Positions 53,471-64,000 of a DNA stretch of 64,000 bases are shown piece after piece. Within the stretch, counting starts at the first letter, position 1. Each line of letters starts with the position of its first letter. The stretch lies in the NCBI RefSeq assembly GCF_004664715.2, contig NC_051083.1, positions 113,608,347-113,672,346 of the forward strand, given 5' to 3'. The stretch is from Peromyscus leucopus. Lineage: Eukaryota > Chordata > Mammalia > Rodentia > Cricetidae. Under the pieces are notes generated by a model. The model searched no databases and was not told the origin of the DNA. It saw only the letters and a program-made list of their open reading frames with translations. The position numbers and the translations under genes were made by a program.

Positions 53471-54221
53471 GTGAGGGGGACACCGCTAAGGGGATGCTGG
53501 TGGGTTGGGGCCCAGTGTAAGAGTAGGGGTGAGTAGTCGCCCCCAGAGGGATTCTTCACTGGTGGGGAGAGAAAGGCGAGCCCCAGCTTCGGGGAGGGTT
53601 CCAGGGAAGGAGATGGAGGGTGGCGACGACAAGGAGGGGGGGGGTGCGGGAAGAATGGAAGAGTCACACCCTGCTTGCAAGGGGAGCCTCCCTCAGGCTC
53701 CTGGGAAAAGGGGACTGAATACGTGTGCCCTGTGGTACCGGGGCAGGGGAGGTCTGGGGATGGTTCAAAGAGTGATTTGCACCCTGGTTCTGTCACTAGT
53801 GGCCTGAGAAAGTCAGGTCGGGGCATAAGGTGGAGAACGTTGGAAGGCAGGCAGACAACCAACCCTCTGGCCTCGGCACCCTGATCATCTCCCTTCCTCA
53901 ACCTCCCTCTTGAGGGGCGTCGGGGTGGGGGGCGTGGAGCTCTTGGAGCCCCGAGGATTGAGTGCCTCCGCCTTTCTTGGGAGTCTATCTTTTTGCCCAG
54001 CTTGCTACAAGCTACCACTGCCTCCCTCTCCGGAATCCGCTCGGTTCTCTCAGCGATCCCCTCCTCCTCCTCCTCCTCCTCCTCTCCCCTCCCCTCCCAG
54101 TGTCACCGGGGCTGCTTGGCTCTGCCCCCTTCGCCGCCGCTTGCTCCCAGCTTTAGTCCCTCCCTCTCATGCTTGCTCCCTCCCTTCGCCTCCTCCTCCC
54201 CATCCCCCCCCCGTCTAGGCA

Positions 54222-54240
54222 GCATTCTGGGAGTTGTAGT
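54222..54240 (-). promoter_or_regulatory. ZNF143/THAP11-type (SBS) motif
   Basis: GCATTCTGGGAGTTGTAGT is the reverse complement of ACTACAACTCCCAGAATGC, a near-perfect copy of the known ZNF143-class promoter motif. It usually lies close upstream of CpG-island start sites. The extended TTGCAAGATACTACAA on the same strand matches longer versions. Confidence 0.85.
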
Positions 54241-54379
54241 ATCTTGCAACGCTGGCTGGCGCCGCCCGCGAACAAGGCCGGACTTCACTTCCCGTCGAGC
54301 TCTGCGACCGGCACCCACTCCACCAGGCTTCGCTCACACACACAGACACACACACACACCGCTCTCCCCCTCACTCTTT

Positions 54380-54622
54380 CGCTCGCCGCGGCGCTGCCAG
54401 TGTGTGGCTCTGTCTCTCCTCGGCTTTGCTGAGCCCTCCCTTCTTCCTCTCAGTTCCTAGAGTCCGACCGCCGCCGCCGTGAGAGGAGAAGGAGGTCGGT
54501 GGCGATAAGGGGCGGAGGGGGGCATCGGATCCCGGCAGTGTTAGGCGGGTGGTGGTTCAAAGAGGGTGAGAGGGAGCTCGGGTGGCGGCCTGAGCCTCCC
54601 TGCGGAGCCGACCCGGGAACAG
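54380..54622 (+). other. Candidate non-coding first exon
   Basis: Downstream of the SBS motif, CpG-rich sequence with a short GCC run (54470-54478) ends at 54622 in a strong donor (GGGAACAG then GTGCGT). A pyrimidine-rich stretch follows, as in introns. The 5' boundary is approximate and no ATG opens a credible frame. Confidence 0.5.
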
Positions 54623-55836
54623 GTGCGTCTTTTTTCTCTCTCCCCCAACCCCTCCACCCCTTTTGACTCCCCGGCTTTTTCGTATTCCCCCACCCGCTTC
54701 TTTCTATCCTAAGCCTTTCCCCAACCCTGTCCGTTCTTCTCCCCTCAGCCTCTCAGCTTGCCCCCCGGGGGCGCCGTCCTCTCCGTGTCCCCGGACGTAG
54801 AGCTCCCTAGAGCTCTCTCTGTCCTCGCCCCTCCCTTCGGGACAGCTCCCCTCCACTTCCCACCTTCGTACCCCATCCCTGCCCTGCCCTATCCCCTTCT
54901 CGACCTCCTTCTCTTTTAGCCAGGTGAGACTTGTTCAGCACGATCCAAGAGAGTCTTCCTCTCGGCTGGGCGGGGGTCTCCATGGAAACGGGGGTCGGTA
55001 GATACTGGAGGGGGGAACCATAGGAATTACCCCACTCCACAGAAAGGGAGGTGGAGGCTATGGTCTTGGAACTACCTGGCCCCAAACCCTGATCCAAGGA
55101 TCCGACGATCCGAAGGGAACCTGGCCAACAGGGCAGGGCGAGAAAGGGCTTGTTATTTTTTTTTTTTTGGGGGGGGGTGTCCGTGATGAAGTCTTGAAGA
55201 GACCGGGAGAAAATGCCCTCCAACCTTAGAGGTGGAGGTGCGACGGGTGCTTTCTCAGGGTTGCTTTCTCCCCTGTTCTGGGGTGCAGGAACCGTAGGGT
55301 AAGGGGTACCCCTAGGTGGCGGCGGGGCCTGGGTTCGGGAGTGGGAGTGCTGTGATGGGGGCAGGGGCAATTATCCGAGTCCCTGGAAAAAAGGCGGGGG
55401 ATGACTTCGGAGCGCCCAAGCTCCGCTGCCCTCGCTCTAGGGGCGGGGGCTACCGGGCCAGGCGAGGCGGGGAGGGTGTTCAAATTGAAGGAGGATGAGA
55501 TGGGGGCAATTCATACTGGCCCCGGCAAGCCTGGTGGGAGACCCGGCTTGCAAGCCCTCAACCGGCTTCGCGCCAGGCCTGGAGGCAAGGGGTCTGAGAG
55601 GAAAGCAGAGGGCTGGAAAGGAGGGAGGCTCCGGTTACGGGGCCAGATTTCGGGATCAGGGGCAATCCCCTGGCCCTTGGAGAAGGAGGGAGAGGGATGG
55701 CCGCGAACCCCAGGGTTCCCCCACCCTGGTTCCTAAGGGGCGTGAGGAACGGACAGCAGGCCCAGCGGAGCTGGATTCGAGCAGATCGTGGCCAGGGATT
55801 GGGGGGGCTTAGTGGTGGTCTTCGGGGGGGAGTAGT

Positions 55837-56144
55837 CCGGCGGCGGGGCGGGCGGGCGGGGCGTGGGGCTCCGGCGGGCGGCGGGGCGGGGCCGGGGCGG
55901 CGCTGCTGCCGCTGCCGCCGCCGCTGCTGCTGCTCCTGCTGGGGCCGCCGCCGCCGTTGCCGCCGCCGCCGCCGCTTCTGGGCGGGGAACCGAGGCCAGA
56001 GAGAGTCCCGTGCCGGGGCAGAGGGCGCAGGCGGCGCGCGGTGGGGAGGGGGCCTTTCCGCGGGCGGGGGCAGGCTGGGGGTGGAGTCCCCGACGGGGGG
56101 CGGTACGAGCCAGGACGACGACGACGAGGAGCCCCGGGGGCCCG
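55837..56144 (+). other. Candidate third first exon with G4 and GCN run
   Basis: GGGCGG-rich G-quadruplex-prone DNA (55837-55902) precedes a GCN triplet run (55901-55977). The exon would end at 56144 with donor GTGCGT. A frame reading poly-Ala through the GCN run is open, but it has no ATG nearby, so it is more likely 5' UTR. Confidence 0.35.
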
Positions 56145-56559
56145 GTGCGTGGAAGACGAGGTGCTGGGAGAAGGAAGGGGGGGTGGGTCCCGCGACGGGC
56201 CTCGTGGGCTTGGCTCCCGGAGGTTCGGTTTGGGGACAGAGCCCTATGGGGGCACCCAGAGGCCAGGAAAGGGATAGAGAGGTGAACTGGACGGTGGAGG
56301 GGGCCCTCCTTGCCGGGGTCCCGTGGAGAGGAAGGCTGGGCCGGAGGGACGTCCGGGCAAGGCTGGGAGGAGCCGGCCGCACCAAGGCTGGGGTTTTCGT
56401 GTTATGGAGGTGCAGGAGATTGTTGTATCGAAAGATGTGGTCGAGGGGAAAGGCGGGAGGGAAGCACGCTGCAAACCCAAGAGGCCCAACACCACAGGCC
56501 AGTGGGGGTGCCCTTCTGTTCCACTGAGCCTCTCCTCTCCTCTCGGTATTAGAAGCACT

Positions 56560-57667
56560 GTTTTTGTTGCATTGTTTTGAGATTTTCAAGGTTGCCTGAT
56601 CAAACTGTCGACGTGGTGATACTTTCTCATTCTTGCTGTTTTCTAGAGTAGACAGTAAGGACAGCCTTCACTTGGTGAGCATTCTTCTAGCCCAGCGTTT
56701 TGTGGCTCTTTGCATGAGTGTGGGAAGGGGGCCTGTAAAGCAAGCCACAGATGAATACTTTCAAGGCGATTTGGAGGTCGTCCCCATGACACAGGGGTAG
56801 AGTACAGTTGCAGATAGCTTTGATCAGACTTTTGGGGTACACTTGAAGGCTTCAATGATTAGTCCCATGCTTCTTTCAACTTAGGCTGTTTCTCAGAATC
56901 ACACTGCAGAAACATTTCGTGGAGAAAGAAATGGGACATGAATTTGGAGTTGGGAGTTGATAAGGTTCATGATAAAATTCTAAGGATGGAAGGGAGTTAT
57001 CTTTTTTAGTGGCCATCTTATGTTATTCTGTTTAATATGTCCTGTCCTTGAATGTTGGGATTGAGGGCCCTTTCTTACTGGGGACACTGTAGGTGGCATA
57101 GCCAAGGATGTTTGGGCAGAGTTTTAGGGTACTCGAATTGAACATGATGTCACCATGTGGTACTGAAGATGACAGTCTGTAGGAAAGAAACTTACAAGAT
57201 TCCACTGGGGATTAAACGGGATAATCCCATTCCAAGAATCACCCAGAGGCTCCAAAAGGAAGTGAAAGGCTGAGAAGGAACCTGTAAAATTTTGACAGAG
57301 AAACAAAGGTAGCAAGAAAGACTGAGGGAGGACCAGGGGACTTGATGAATCAGATTAAAAGAATCTGAAGTTCCATGATGGATTTGAGGACTGACATGTC
57401 CATGTTGAGTAGTTTATGAGGATATTGGTAGCAGGTACTTTTTGCACCGGAGGAAACTGGCTTGAGGTGAATCTGGGAGATGAGAGCCACAGGTCTTGGC
57501 ACAGAGGCTTATTAAAACTGACTTTGTTAAAAGGGATTTTCACACACACTTAAGCACAGGCAGTAATGAAAAGAGGCACTTGTGTGTGTGGGGGATAAGA
57601 TATAACCACATGTGGGTATGGGCTAATCAAGGGAAAGTCACTCTAAAACTTACTTTGAAAAGTTTGA
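56560..57667. other. Unique DNA, probable intron 1 start
   Basis: SINE-free sequence with falling GC. A 28-nt segment (56647-56674) with acceptor- and donor-like edges is probably chance. Confidence 0.4.
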
Positions 57668-57810
57668 CTCTTGCTGGGTGGTAGTGGTGAGCACCTTTAC
57701 TCCAGCATTCAGGAGGCAGAAGCAGGCAAATATCTGAGTTCTGAGGCCAGCCTGGTCTACAGAACAAGTTCCAGGGTGGCCAGGGCTGCAGAGAAACACT
57801 GTCTCGGGGG
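57668..57810 (+). repeat. B1 SINE
   Basis: 'TTGCTGGGTGGTAGTGGTGAGCACC' to 'GAGAAACACTGTCTCG'; the first SINE after the CpG island. Confidence 0.88.
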
Positions 57811-58132
57811 AAAATAAGTCTGACTCTCTTACCAGATTTGCAGGCAGAGTAAGTTTCTTTTTGTTCTGACTCTGATAGGAAGAGAACTAGATACCTACTT
57901 GATAGAGAAAGGGAAGGGATGCAGAAGTCTGGGTTAAGCAGACTAGTTCTCTGAAACAGAGCAATAAGGAAGGGCTGGTTAATTGTTGGGATAGGGCAGA
58001 GGAAAGCTAAGTGAGTTGTAGCCAGCTTTGCTGTTGGAGTCTGTACTGTTCAAAGTAAAGGGAAGTTCTAGAAGATAAGGGGGCTGTACCAAGGGCACTC
58101 TTAGGGATCTGGATTTTTTTTTTGGCCAGGGA

Positions 58133-58134
<2 letters not shown>

Positions 58135-58182
<48 letters not shown>
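58135..58182. repeat. (GT)n microsatellite
   Basis: About 24 GT units, then a G-rich stretch (GGAGGGGGGGGC). Confidence 0.95.
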
Positions 58183-58184
<2 letters not shown>

Positions 58185-58744
58185 AGGGGGGGGCAGCAGG
58201 AGGAGATCCTTTTCCTTCTCACTGCCTTAGAGGCTCTTGGTAAGCAAAGGAGGCTTCTCTGGGGGTGTGTATCTGTGCCTTGTTCATGATGCAGTCTACA
58301 CATCATGCTTGTAAAGGTGGCAGAGGATCTCAACACATGATTAATCTGCACTGTGGGCTTTAGGGAAGAGCTTTGCTGAGAGAAACAGAATCATAGGAGA
58401 AAAAAGTTTTACCACAAGACAGAAGGAAGGCAAAAGAAGTCATAAAGCAGGTCGGTAGGGCAGTGAAGGGGGAAGGAAGGTGACCATCACTGTTCCCATG
58501 TCAGGTCTAACTAAGGAGAAAGCAGTACCTTGAATTCTCCAGGGTAATGTTTTTCCAAAGAAAGTTTGAAGAACCCTTAGGGCTCTTTACACTTTAGTGC
58601 TAGAATTGCTAGAGCAAGTAGGAAGATCATGGGTAAAAATAGGGCTAGGGAGAAGCTGGCATTTAGAAGAAAATAGAAATAGAAATATATTTACCCATAA
58701 AGAAGTAAAGGTAGTATACATGTTAAAAATGTAAAATTCACAAT

Positions 58745-58820
58745 ATGGGCTGGGCATGTAGAATGCTTGCCTAGCATGTGTGATGGCCTGAGTTCAAGCC
58801 TCAGTGTTGAAACAGAAAAC
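58745..58820 (+). repeat. ID SINE
   Basis: 'GGGCTGGGCATGTAGAATGCTTGCCTAGCATGTGTGATGGCCTGAGTTC' shows the tRNA-like ID order, with an AAACA tail. Confidence 0.7.
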
Positions 58821-59511
58821 AAAAATGCACAGTGTGAAAGAAGAGAGTCATTAAGAGTGATAGGAGAGAAGCATTCAGATGCTATATGGAGCTGGTGTTG
58901 AGAAGTGTAAAAATTAACTTTCGATAGCCACTACTGTGGGAGGACCCAGGAAACAGAGGGCTGGAATTCAGTGAAACATTCCTTAGGAAATCCTGATGAG
59001 TATAAGGATTCTGAATGGGGAAAGGGAGTATTGATCTCAAATAGAATGGAGAATAGGAGAAACTGGGAATACACCTGTTTTTCCGATCTGTAAGTGGGAG
59101 GAATCCTGGATTTAAGGAGGTGAGAGAAATTCCAGAGTGAAACAAGGATCAGAGATAAAGGATGAAGAACAAGGATCTGAGAGCCTTAGGCCAGAACTGG
59201 AGGGTGGGGTTAAGGGCACCAAGAAGAGACTAATCAGGGTTGGACTGGACTACATTTACACTGGTTTGTGAATTCTAGGTGGAGCTGTCTGGGACTCATT
59301 GGGTTGGCTGTTAGATGCATAGAGCTCTTTCCCAGGGTGAGCTAGCCTCTGAGAATCCATGGCAGGAATTCCATGTTGAGTTTGGGTGGGAAAATGAACA
59401 CTAGAGGGGAACCGAGAGAGTAGGGAAAGTGAAAATTATTGACTAATTAAACTGAAAAGGGGGGGGGAAACACTGATGAGGATGTGAAGGAAAGGGGAGC
59501 GCTTAGACCCA

Positions 59512-59513
<2 letters not shown>
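58821..59513. other. Unique DNA
   Basis: No gene or repeat called. Confidence 0.4.

Positions 59514-59554
<41 letters not shown>
59514..59554. repeat. Poly-T run (41 nt)
   Basis: Uninterrupted T with no SINE attached on either side. Confidence 0.95.
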
Positions 59555-59557
<3 letters not shown>

Positions 59558-59914
59558 GAAGAAAGGAAATTTCTTATCGTTAGCAACGGAAATCAGTTTG
59601 AGTCTGTGTCTGCTTGAATGTTTAGTGTCAGGACAGTTAAAGAGAGAAGAAATAAGTAATCTACCTTTCTGTTACTAGGGGATTCTAAGGCAGTATTTTA
59701 TATAATCACTTATATGAGCCAGGCATTATTCATGCCAGTCTGTAAAATGTAGGAAACCATCTTCTTTCTAAATCATATCATTTCCTGCTATTCATAACTT
59801 TAAAATGGTCTTTTATGTTGAAAATGTTCTTTAGTGAATTAAAGTTGTGTTCTGGTCAAGAGGAAAACTTAACTCTGTTTCTTCCCCACCATCCCAATAA
59901 ACTCTTGTAGTTTT

Positions 59915-59916
<2 letters not shown>

Positions 59917-59950
<34 letters not shown>
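59917..59950. repeat. Poly-T run (34 nt)
   Basis: A second orphan T run, about 360 bp from the first. Confidence 0.95.
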
Positions 59951-59951
<1 letters not shown>

Positions 59952-60139
59952 TAAAGCGATCACAACTCTTTCCTCATAAAACATGTAAAAACTGATCATT
60001 TTTAGCAGAGTATGTGTAGATTTGTTAAGGAACAGTGAAGAAAAAGCTCCTGAGTGTGTGTGTTGCGGGGGGAGGGGGGGGATGGGGGATGGGACTCCAA
60101 GGGAAGAATACCCTGAATCTTTTTTTGGTTTGGGTTTTT

Positions 60140-60275
60140 TGTGTTTGTTTTTGTTTTTTTCTGAGACAGGGTCTATGAAGACCAGATTTTCCTTGAACTC
60201 ACAAAGATCTGCCTGCTTGTGCCCCTACCTCCCAAGTGTTAGGATTAAAAGTGTGTGCTACTATGCCCAGCCTCT
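60140..60275 (-). repeat. B1 SINE, partly deleted
   Basis: 'TCTGAGACAGGGTCTATG' lacks the usual centre, then 'TTGAACTCACAAAGATCTGCC ... GTGTGTGCTACTATGCCCAGCC'. Confidence 0.82.
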
Positions 60276-60804
60276 TTTTCAAAAAAAATAAATTGCAGAC
60301 TGGATGTCAAGGTTGTATTTGCCCTGGTAAATGAATTGTGATGAATTTGAAGATGTGGCTTATTATTTGTACAATACAGTAGTTTTTAAATTTCCCCAAT
60401 AGAGGTAAATGTGACTTCATTTGGAGTTGAAGAGATTAGCGTGGCTAGAGATTTGGGAAGGACTGAATTCTATGGAGGAGTAACTTTGTGTTTGAGGCTT
60501 CTTTACTGACTGTCTGCTAAGAAAATTTGCTTACTTCATTACTAAGGTGTGTCTAGAAATCTTGGTGTTGGTTCCATTTAAGGGTACAGTAGAATTTTTT
60601 CAATGAAGGGGTATGAGAATAACAAGACTTTTGTTTTTCTAAGTTTTGTGAAATGTATAATACACAAATATAATCCCAGGGAGAAGATGCACTGAATACT
60701 TGGATCTATGAGACGATTGAATATATTTTCTCATGAAGAGTCTTTGCTCAGTTGAACTTGGTTCTACCATGCCCAGGTGAGCTTGCATCCTAATTAATCT
60801 ACTG
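60276..60804. other. Unique AT-rich DNA
   Basis: No gene or repeat called. Confidence 0.4.
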
Positions 60805-61000
60805 CTTCAGAGACAGACCTGTGTTAAAGTCCTTGTTCTTCAACTTCTTAGCAGTAGGGCAGGAAGCAAGTCCCTAACTTTCTTGAGCCCCAGTGTTCTC
60901 CTCTAGACAATAGAGATGTTACTAATATTATAGGATGATTAGAATTATATAAGATAAAATGTATGTTGTAACTGCTAATATACTTAACACATGGGATCTA
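60805..61000 (+). repeat. MIR SINE
   Basis: 'TTCTTCAACTTCTTAGCAGTAGGGC', 'CAAGTCCCTAACTTTCTTGAGCCCCAGTGTTCTCCTC' and 'GATGATTAGAATTATATAAG' follow MIR order. Confidence 0.78.
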
Positions 61001-61364
61001 TTTTTAAAACTACAATTTTGTACTTGTCTTATGACATTACTTACTATATACTGTGGCAGAATGAAAACAAAAATTCATTCTGCTACCCCACCCCCATCTT
61101 AGCCCTTTGTCCTTTTTCTCTACAATCCTCTTTAATTAGTTTGGTATACATTCAGCATTTACTACCTGGTAGGAAGTAATACCTTACCTCATTGCTGCAT
61201 CTACCCCGGAGGTGGATGTGGTAGTTGCTTTAACAGCTGTGCCGTGACACTATTTGCTATTTCAGGAGAGGAACTGAAGACTGTATATGCAGTTGAAATT
61301 TTAAAGGATCTTTGGGGCTACAGGTAAACTTCGTTTTTTTTTTTTTTTTTTTAAAAAAAAGGCC
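61001..61364. other. Unique DNA
   Basis: Ends in a T/A run (61334-61363) next to a SINE. Otherwise unclassified. Confidence 0.4.
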
Positions 61365-61640
61365 TTGGGAGATGGTCCAGTTGGTAAAGTGCTTGCTGCT
61401 CAAGTCTGAGAACCTGAGTTCAATGCTTAGTGCCCATGTAAAAGCTGGGAATTGTGATGCGCCTGTAATCCTAGGGCTGGAGAGGTAGAAACAGATCTCT
61501 GGGTCTACCAGTGACATCTAGCTTCAGTGAAAGACTGTCTCAAAAAATAAGGTAGAGAGCAATTGAATATGACACTTGACATTGACCTCTCGGGTCTTAA
61601 ACACATATGCATGTGTGGTGAATGCATGTACACATGATCC
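61365..61640 (+). repeat. B3-type composite SINE
   Basis: tRNA-like head (GGGAGATGGTCCAGTTGGTAAAGTGCTTGC), B1-like centre (GCGCCTGTAATCC ... GACTGTCTCAAAAAATAAGGTAGAGAGC) and B3 tail (TTGACCTCTCGGG). Confidence 0.75.
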
Positions 61641-61699
61641 TACTTTTTATTTATTTATTTTTGGATTTACATATTTCCAAATAACCACTTTAAAGTATT

Positions 61700-62125
61700 T
61701 ATGTTTTAGAGATTTATTTATTTTTGTTTTATGTGTATGAGTGCTTGCCTGAATGTATGTGTGTGCATCATGTGCATGCCAGGTACCCATAGTACCAGAA
61801 GAGAGCGTCAGAATCCTTGGAATTGGAGGTACAGATGGTTGTGAGATACCATGTGGGTACTAGAAACTGGACCCAGGTCTTCTGCAATAGCAAAAAATGC
61901 TCTTAACAGCTGAACCATCTCTAACCTTTTATTTATTTTGAAATTTTATTTTGTATATATGTGTGTTTTGCCTACATACATGTCTGTGTGCTGCTTGCAT
62001 GCCTGGTGGTATCTTGGAATTAGAATTAAAGACTATTGTGAGCTACCATATGGGTGCTGGGTATTGAACCTGGCTCCTTTAGAAGAGCAGCCAGTGCTCT
62101 TAGCAACGGAATCATCTCTCTAGTC
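61700..62125 (-). repeat. Two B2 SINEs
   Basis: 61700-61928 ends 'TAACAGCTGAACCATCTCTAACC'. 61930-62125 ends 'TTAGCAACGGAATCATCTCTCTAGTCCC'. Confidence 0.85.
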
Positions 62126-62129
62126 CCCT

Positions 62130-62520
62130 TTATTTTATTTTTAATTGTGTGTGCATGGTGTATGTGTGTGTGTGTATGTGTATGTGAGTATGTGAGTGCA
62201 GGTGCCTATGGAGGCCAGAGGTATCAAATTCCCTGAAGCTGCCTGATATCAGTGCTGGGAACTTAACTAGGGTCCTCTACAAGAGCAATATATACTCTTT
62301 TTTTTGTTTGTTTTGGTTTGGTTTGGTTTGGTTCTTCGAGACAGGGTTTCTCTGTGTAGTTTTGGTGCCTGTCCTGGATCTCGCTCTGTAAACCAGGCTG
62401 GCCTTGAACTCACAGAGATCCACCAAGCTCTGCCTCCCGAGTGCTGGGATTAAAGGCGTGCACCACCAACGCCCGGCTGCAATATATACTCTTAACCACT
62501 TAGCCATGTCTTCAGCTCAA
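62130..62520 (-). repeat. B2 SINE split by a B1
   Basis: The outer B2 breaks at 'CTACAAGAGCAATATATACTC' and resumes 'GCAATATATACTCTTAACCACTTAGCC'. The inner B1 (62298-62477) runs from (GGTTT)n and 'TCGAGACAGGGTTTCTCTG' to 'GGCGTGCACCACCAACGCCCGGC'. The target duplication is GCAATATATACTC. Confidence 0.95.
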
Positions 62521-63174
62521 AATACTGCTTTCAATAAAGGGCTTTTAAATTATGGCTGCTTAGGCTTTCTAGCTCTCTCTGGAAATTCTAGGAAAGCTGA
62601 TAGAACCTGGAGCTGATGTGCTTCTATGATAAAGATGCTCATCAATGATTGTATGGGAGTGAATAATACTGAAGAAAGCTCTGGGTTCCCCAAAACAAAC
62701 TTTTGGGCAAAGGAAAAACAGTGGCTTTCAAAGTAGATCTCTTCTGTGCAGCTGGAGTGGACTTTGGTGTCAACAATTGGGTCTCTGTTAGCTATGCCAA
62801 TATAGGGAGAGACCGATGACAGGCCAATTGAAAACAACAGATTGGCTGACAAATTAACAATTTGTTTGACTTAGAAAATGCATTGTTATTCTCTACCTGC
62901 CCCCAAACCCCTGAGATTTACCTGCCTATTTTTATTATGTTTAGGCAAATATTATAGTTGTTCCCTGAACACACATCTACCGGTATTCCATAAGTCACCT
63001 GAGTTTAAAAACTTGCTGTAGATGTATCACAGTGAGATAGTTGGAAGTTGATTTTATTATTTTGCTTGGCATAATTTTATTTTAGTTTTGTGATTATCTT
63101 TATTACAAAGATAAAGCAGGAAGAAGGTTAATGTGAGAGCAAGGCAGTAAAAGGAATACTTTCATCCAGTGCTG
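62521..63174. other. Unique DNA
   Basis: No gene or repeat called. Confidence 0.4.
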
Positions 63175-63188
63175 TTTTGTTTTGTTTT

Positions 63189-63254
<66 letters not shown>

Positions 63255-63510
63255 GCATGTGCATGACAGCTTGCAGTAGTTGGCTCTCTCCTTCCACCAT
63301 GTGGGTCCAGGGATCAAATTCGGGTCATCGGGCTTGGTGGCAAGTGCTTTTACCCATTGAGCCCTCTCACTGGCCCTGATTTGTATCATTTTATTTTTTG
63401 AAACAAAGTTTCATTGTATTGTCCAGGCTAGTCTTATGAGTTCAAGTATCTTCCTGCCTCAGTCTGCTGAGTTATCAGAGACTGCAGGTGCATACTATTG
63501 TGCTAGACTT
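63175..63510 (-). repeat. B3 with (GT)n, then proto-B1
   Basis: (GT)n at 63193-63250 inside B3 (63175-63378; CATCGGGCTTGGTGGCAAGTGC), followed by a diverged B1-like piece 63380-63510. Confidence 0.82.
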
Positions 63511-64000
63511 AACTAATATTTTCTACCTGGGGTTCCTGGTCTCTGTATGATACAGAAAAGGTTTGGTTTTCTCCAACAGTTTAGCAAGCTATTTATTGAG
63601 TCCATTTTGTGTGCCTTACATCATGCTAGACCCTACTGGGATGGGGCTAGTAAACGTATGGATGGGTAGTAGAGAGAGTCATTATGGAATTTGAAATTCT
63701 TTGAGCAAATACTGTGTAATAAAAGGGAAAACAAAACATAGCTTCAAATGAATTATATACATGATCTATATGTAGTCAGAGTCTCATCTCCCGTAAGAGA
63801 ACAGAAAAAAATAACCTGATAATGGTCTCTCCAAATATGTATGTATGTACATGGTCTAGGATTGTTTTACAAAAACAAAACTTGGACGATGAGGACTCCC
63901 CTTTCCATGAAAAAGTCTGTATTATAAATACAGTATGCTAAAATGGAGGCACCAGAGGGCCACTGTCATAGTCTATAACAGGAAGGACATAGAAACATGG
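63511..64000. other. Unique DNA to window end
   Basis: 'GCTATTTATTGAGTCCATTTTGTGTGCC' near 63590 is like an ancient MIR/L2 end. No exon was recognised. Confidence 0.4.

Larger units (their letters stand above)
51360..56540 (+). promoter_or_regulatory. Large CpG island, multi-start promoter
   Basis: About 5 kb of GC- and CpG-rich DNA without SINEs. Three sub-peaks (51.5-52.8, 54.1-54.8 and 55.3-56.4 kb) each hold a plausible promoter or first exon on the plus strand. No ATG-initiated frame here can be tied to a known protein. The size and the probable first intron to the right suggest a regulated developmental or chromatin-type gene, but its name is not recoverable from this sequence. A divergent minus-strand transcript is possible. 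Confidence 0.85.

Noticed and set aside
53308..54018. 236-codon minus-strand frame
   Set aside because: GC-driven, no recognisable domain, antisense to a plausible exon with good splice signals.
54763..54780. CTCF-like GGGGGCGCCGTCC
   Set aside because: Lacks the CCANNAG half of the CTCF core; insufficient.
55558..56589. 343-codon open frame on the minus strand, proline/arginine-rich
   Set aside because: It overlaps CpG-island DNA where stops are rare. It has low-complexity composition with poly-Pro/poly-Arg and crosses the predicted donor and G4 region; a plus-strand frame of similar length overlaps it.
56647..56674. 28-nt exon-like segment with TTTTCTAG acceptor and GTGAGC donor
   Set aside because: Too short and unsupported; sites of this quality arise by chance in introns.
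1..64000. Endogenous retrovirus LTRs or viral genes
   Set aside because: No paired LTR, primer-binding site or gag/pol-like frame was noticed; all mobile DNA seen is SINE or LINE.

Overview
The window is non-coding mammalian DNA from a rodent, most likely a cricetid (hamster, vole or deer-mouse group). It is packed with rodent-specific SINEs (B1, B2, B3, B4/ID). The youngest B1 copies (44003-44167, 45548-45710, 42709-42850) carry the 'GCCGGGCGGTGGTGGCGCACGCC' type head and the 'AAAGGCGCAAAGC' or 'ACAGGCGCCAAAGC' tail that I associate with cricetid rather than mouse B1. Older mammalian repeats (MIR, L2, old L1) are interleaved, and CA/GT, TC/GA, GATA and GGAA microsatellites are abundant. I find no protein-coding exon I can support. 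The long open frames in GC-rich or simple-repeat DNA look like shadows, and no gene can be named with confidence except the parent family of one retropseudogene.

Layout. (1) 1-1290 is a CpG island, probably the 5' end of a gene reaching off the left edge. (2) 1290-3200 is unique DNA. (3) 3200-21220 is a dense SINE field with nested insertions, an L1 3' end inside a B2, and two U6 snRNA pseudogenes (about 12117-12219 and 19263-19364). (4) 21220-30240 is poor in SINEs. It carries L2/MIR relics, a 117-nt pure pyrimidine tract, and two GC-rich promoter-like segments (23185-23700 and 27300-27760). (5) 30240-48370 is again SINE-dense. It has a third small GC-rich segment (31150-31400), a 5'-truncated L1 (38597-39909) with a 15-bp target-site duplication, and a retropseudogene of the BEX family (42466-43562) with a perfect 15-bp duplication, interrupted by two B1s. 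(6) 48370-57665 has no recognisable SINE for about 9.3 kb. It holds conserved-looking AT-rich DNA and then a large CpG island (51360-56540) with a ZNF143-type motif and several candidate non-coding first exons on the + strand. (7) 56560-64000 looks like the start of a first intron.

The simplest reading is an intergenic or upstream regulatory interval between a left-edge promoter and a strong, multi-start promoter at 51-56.5 kb that drives a gene rightwards, with its coding exons beyond this window. No operon, CRISPR array, phage, endogenous retrovirus LTR or new enzyme system was seen. The notable signals are structural: repeated triplet expansion at one position of B1, reuse of one insertion target, the BEX retrocopy, and the SINE-free regulatory blocks.
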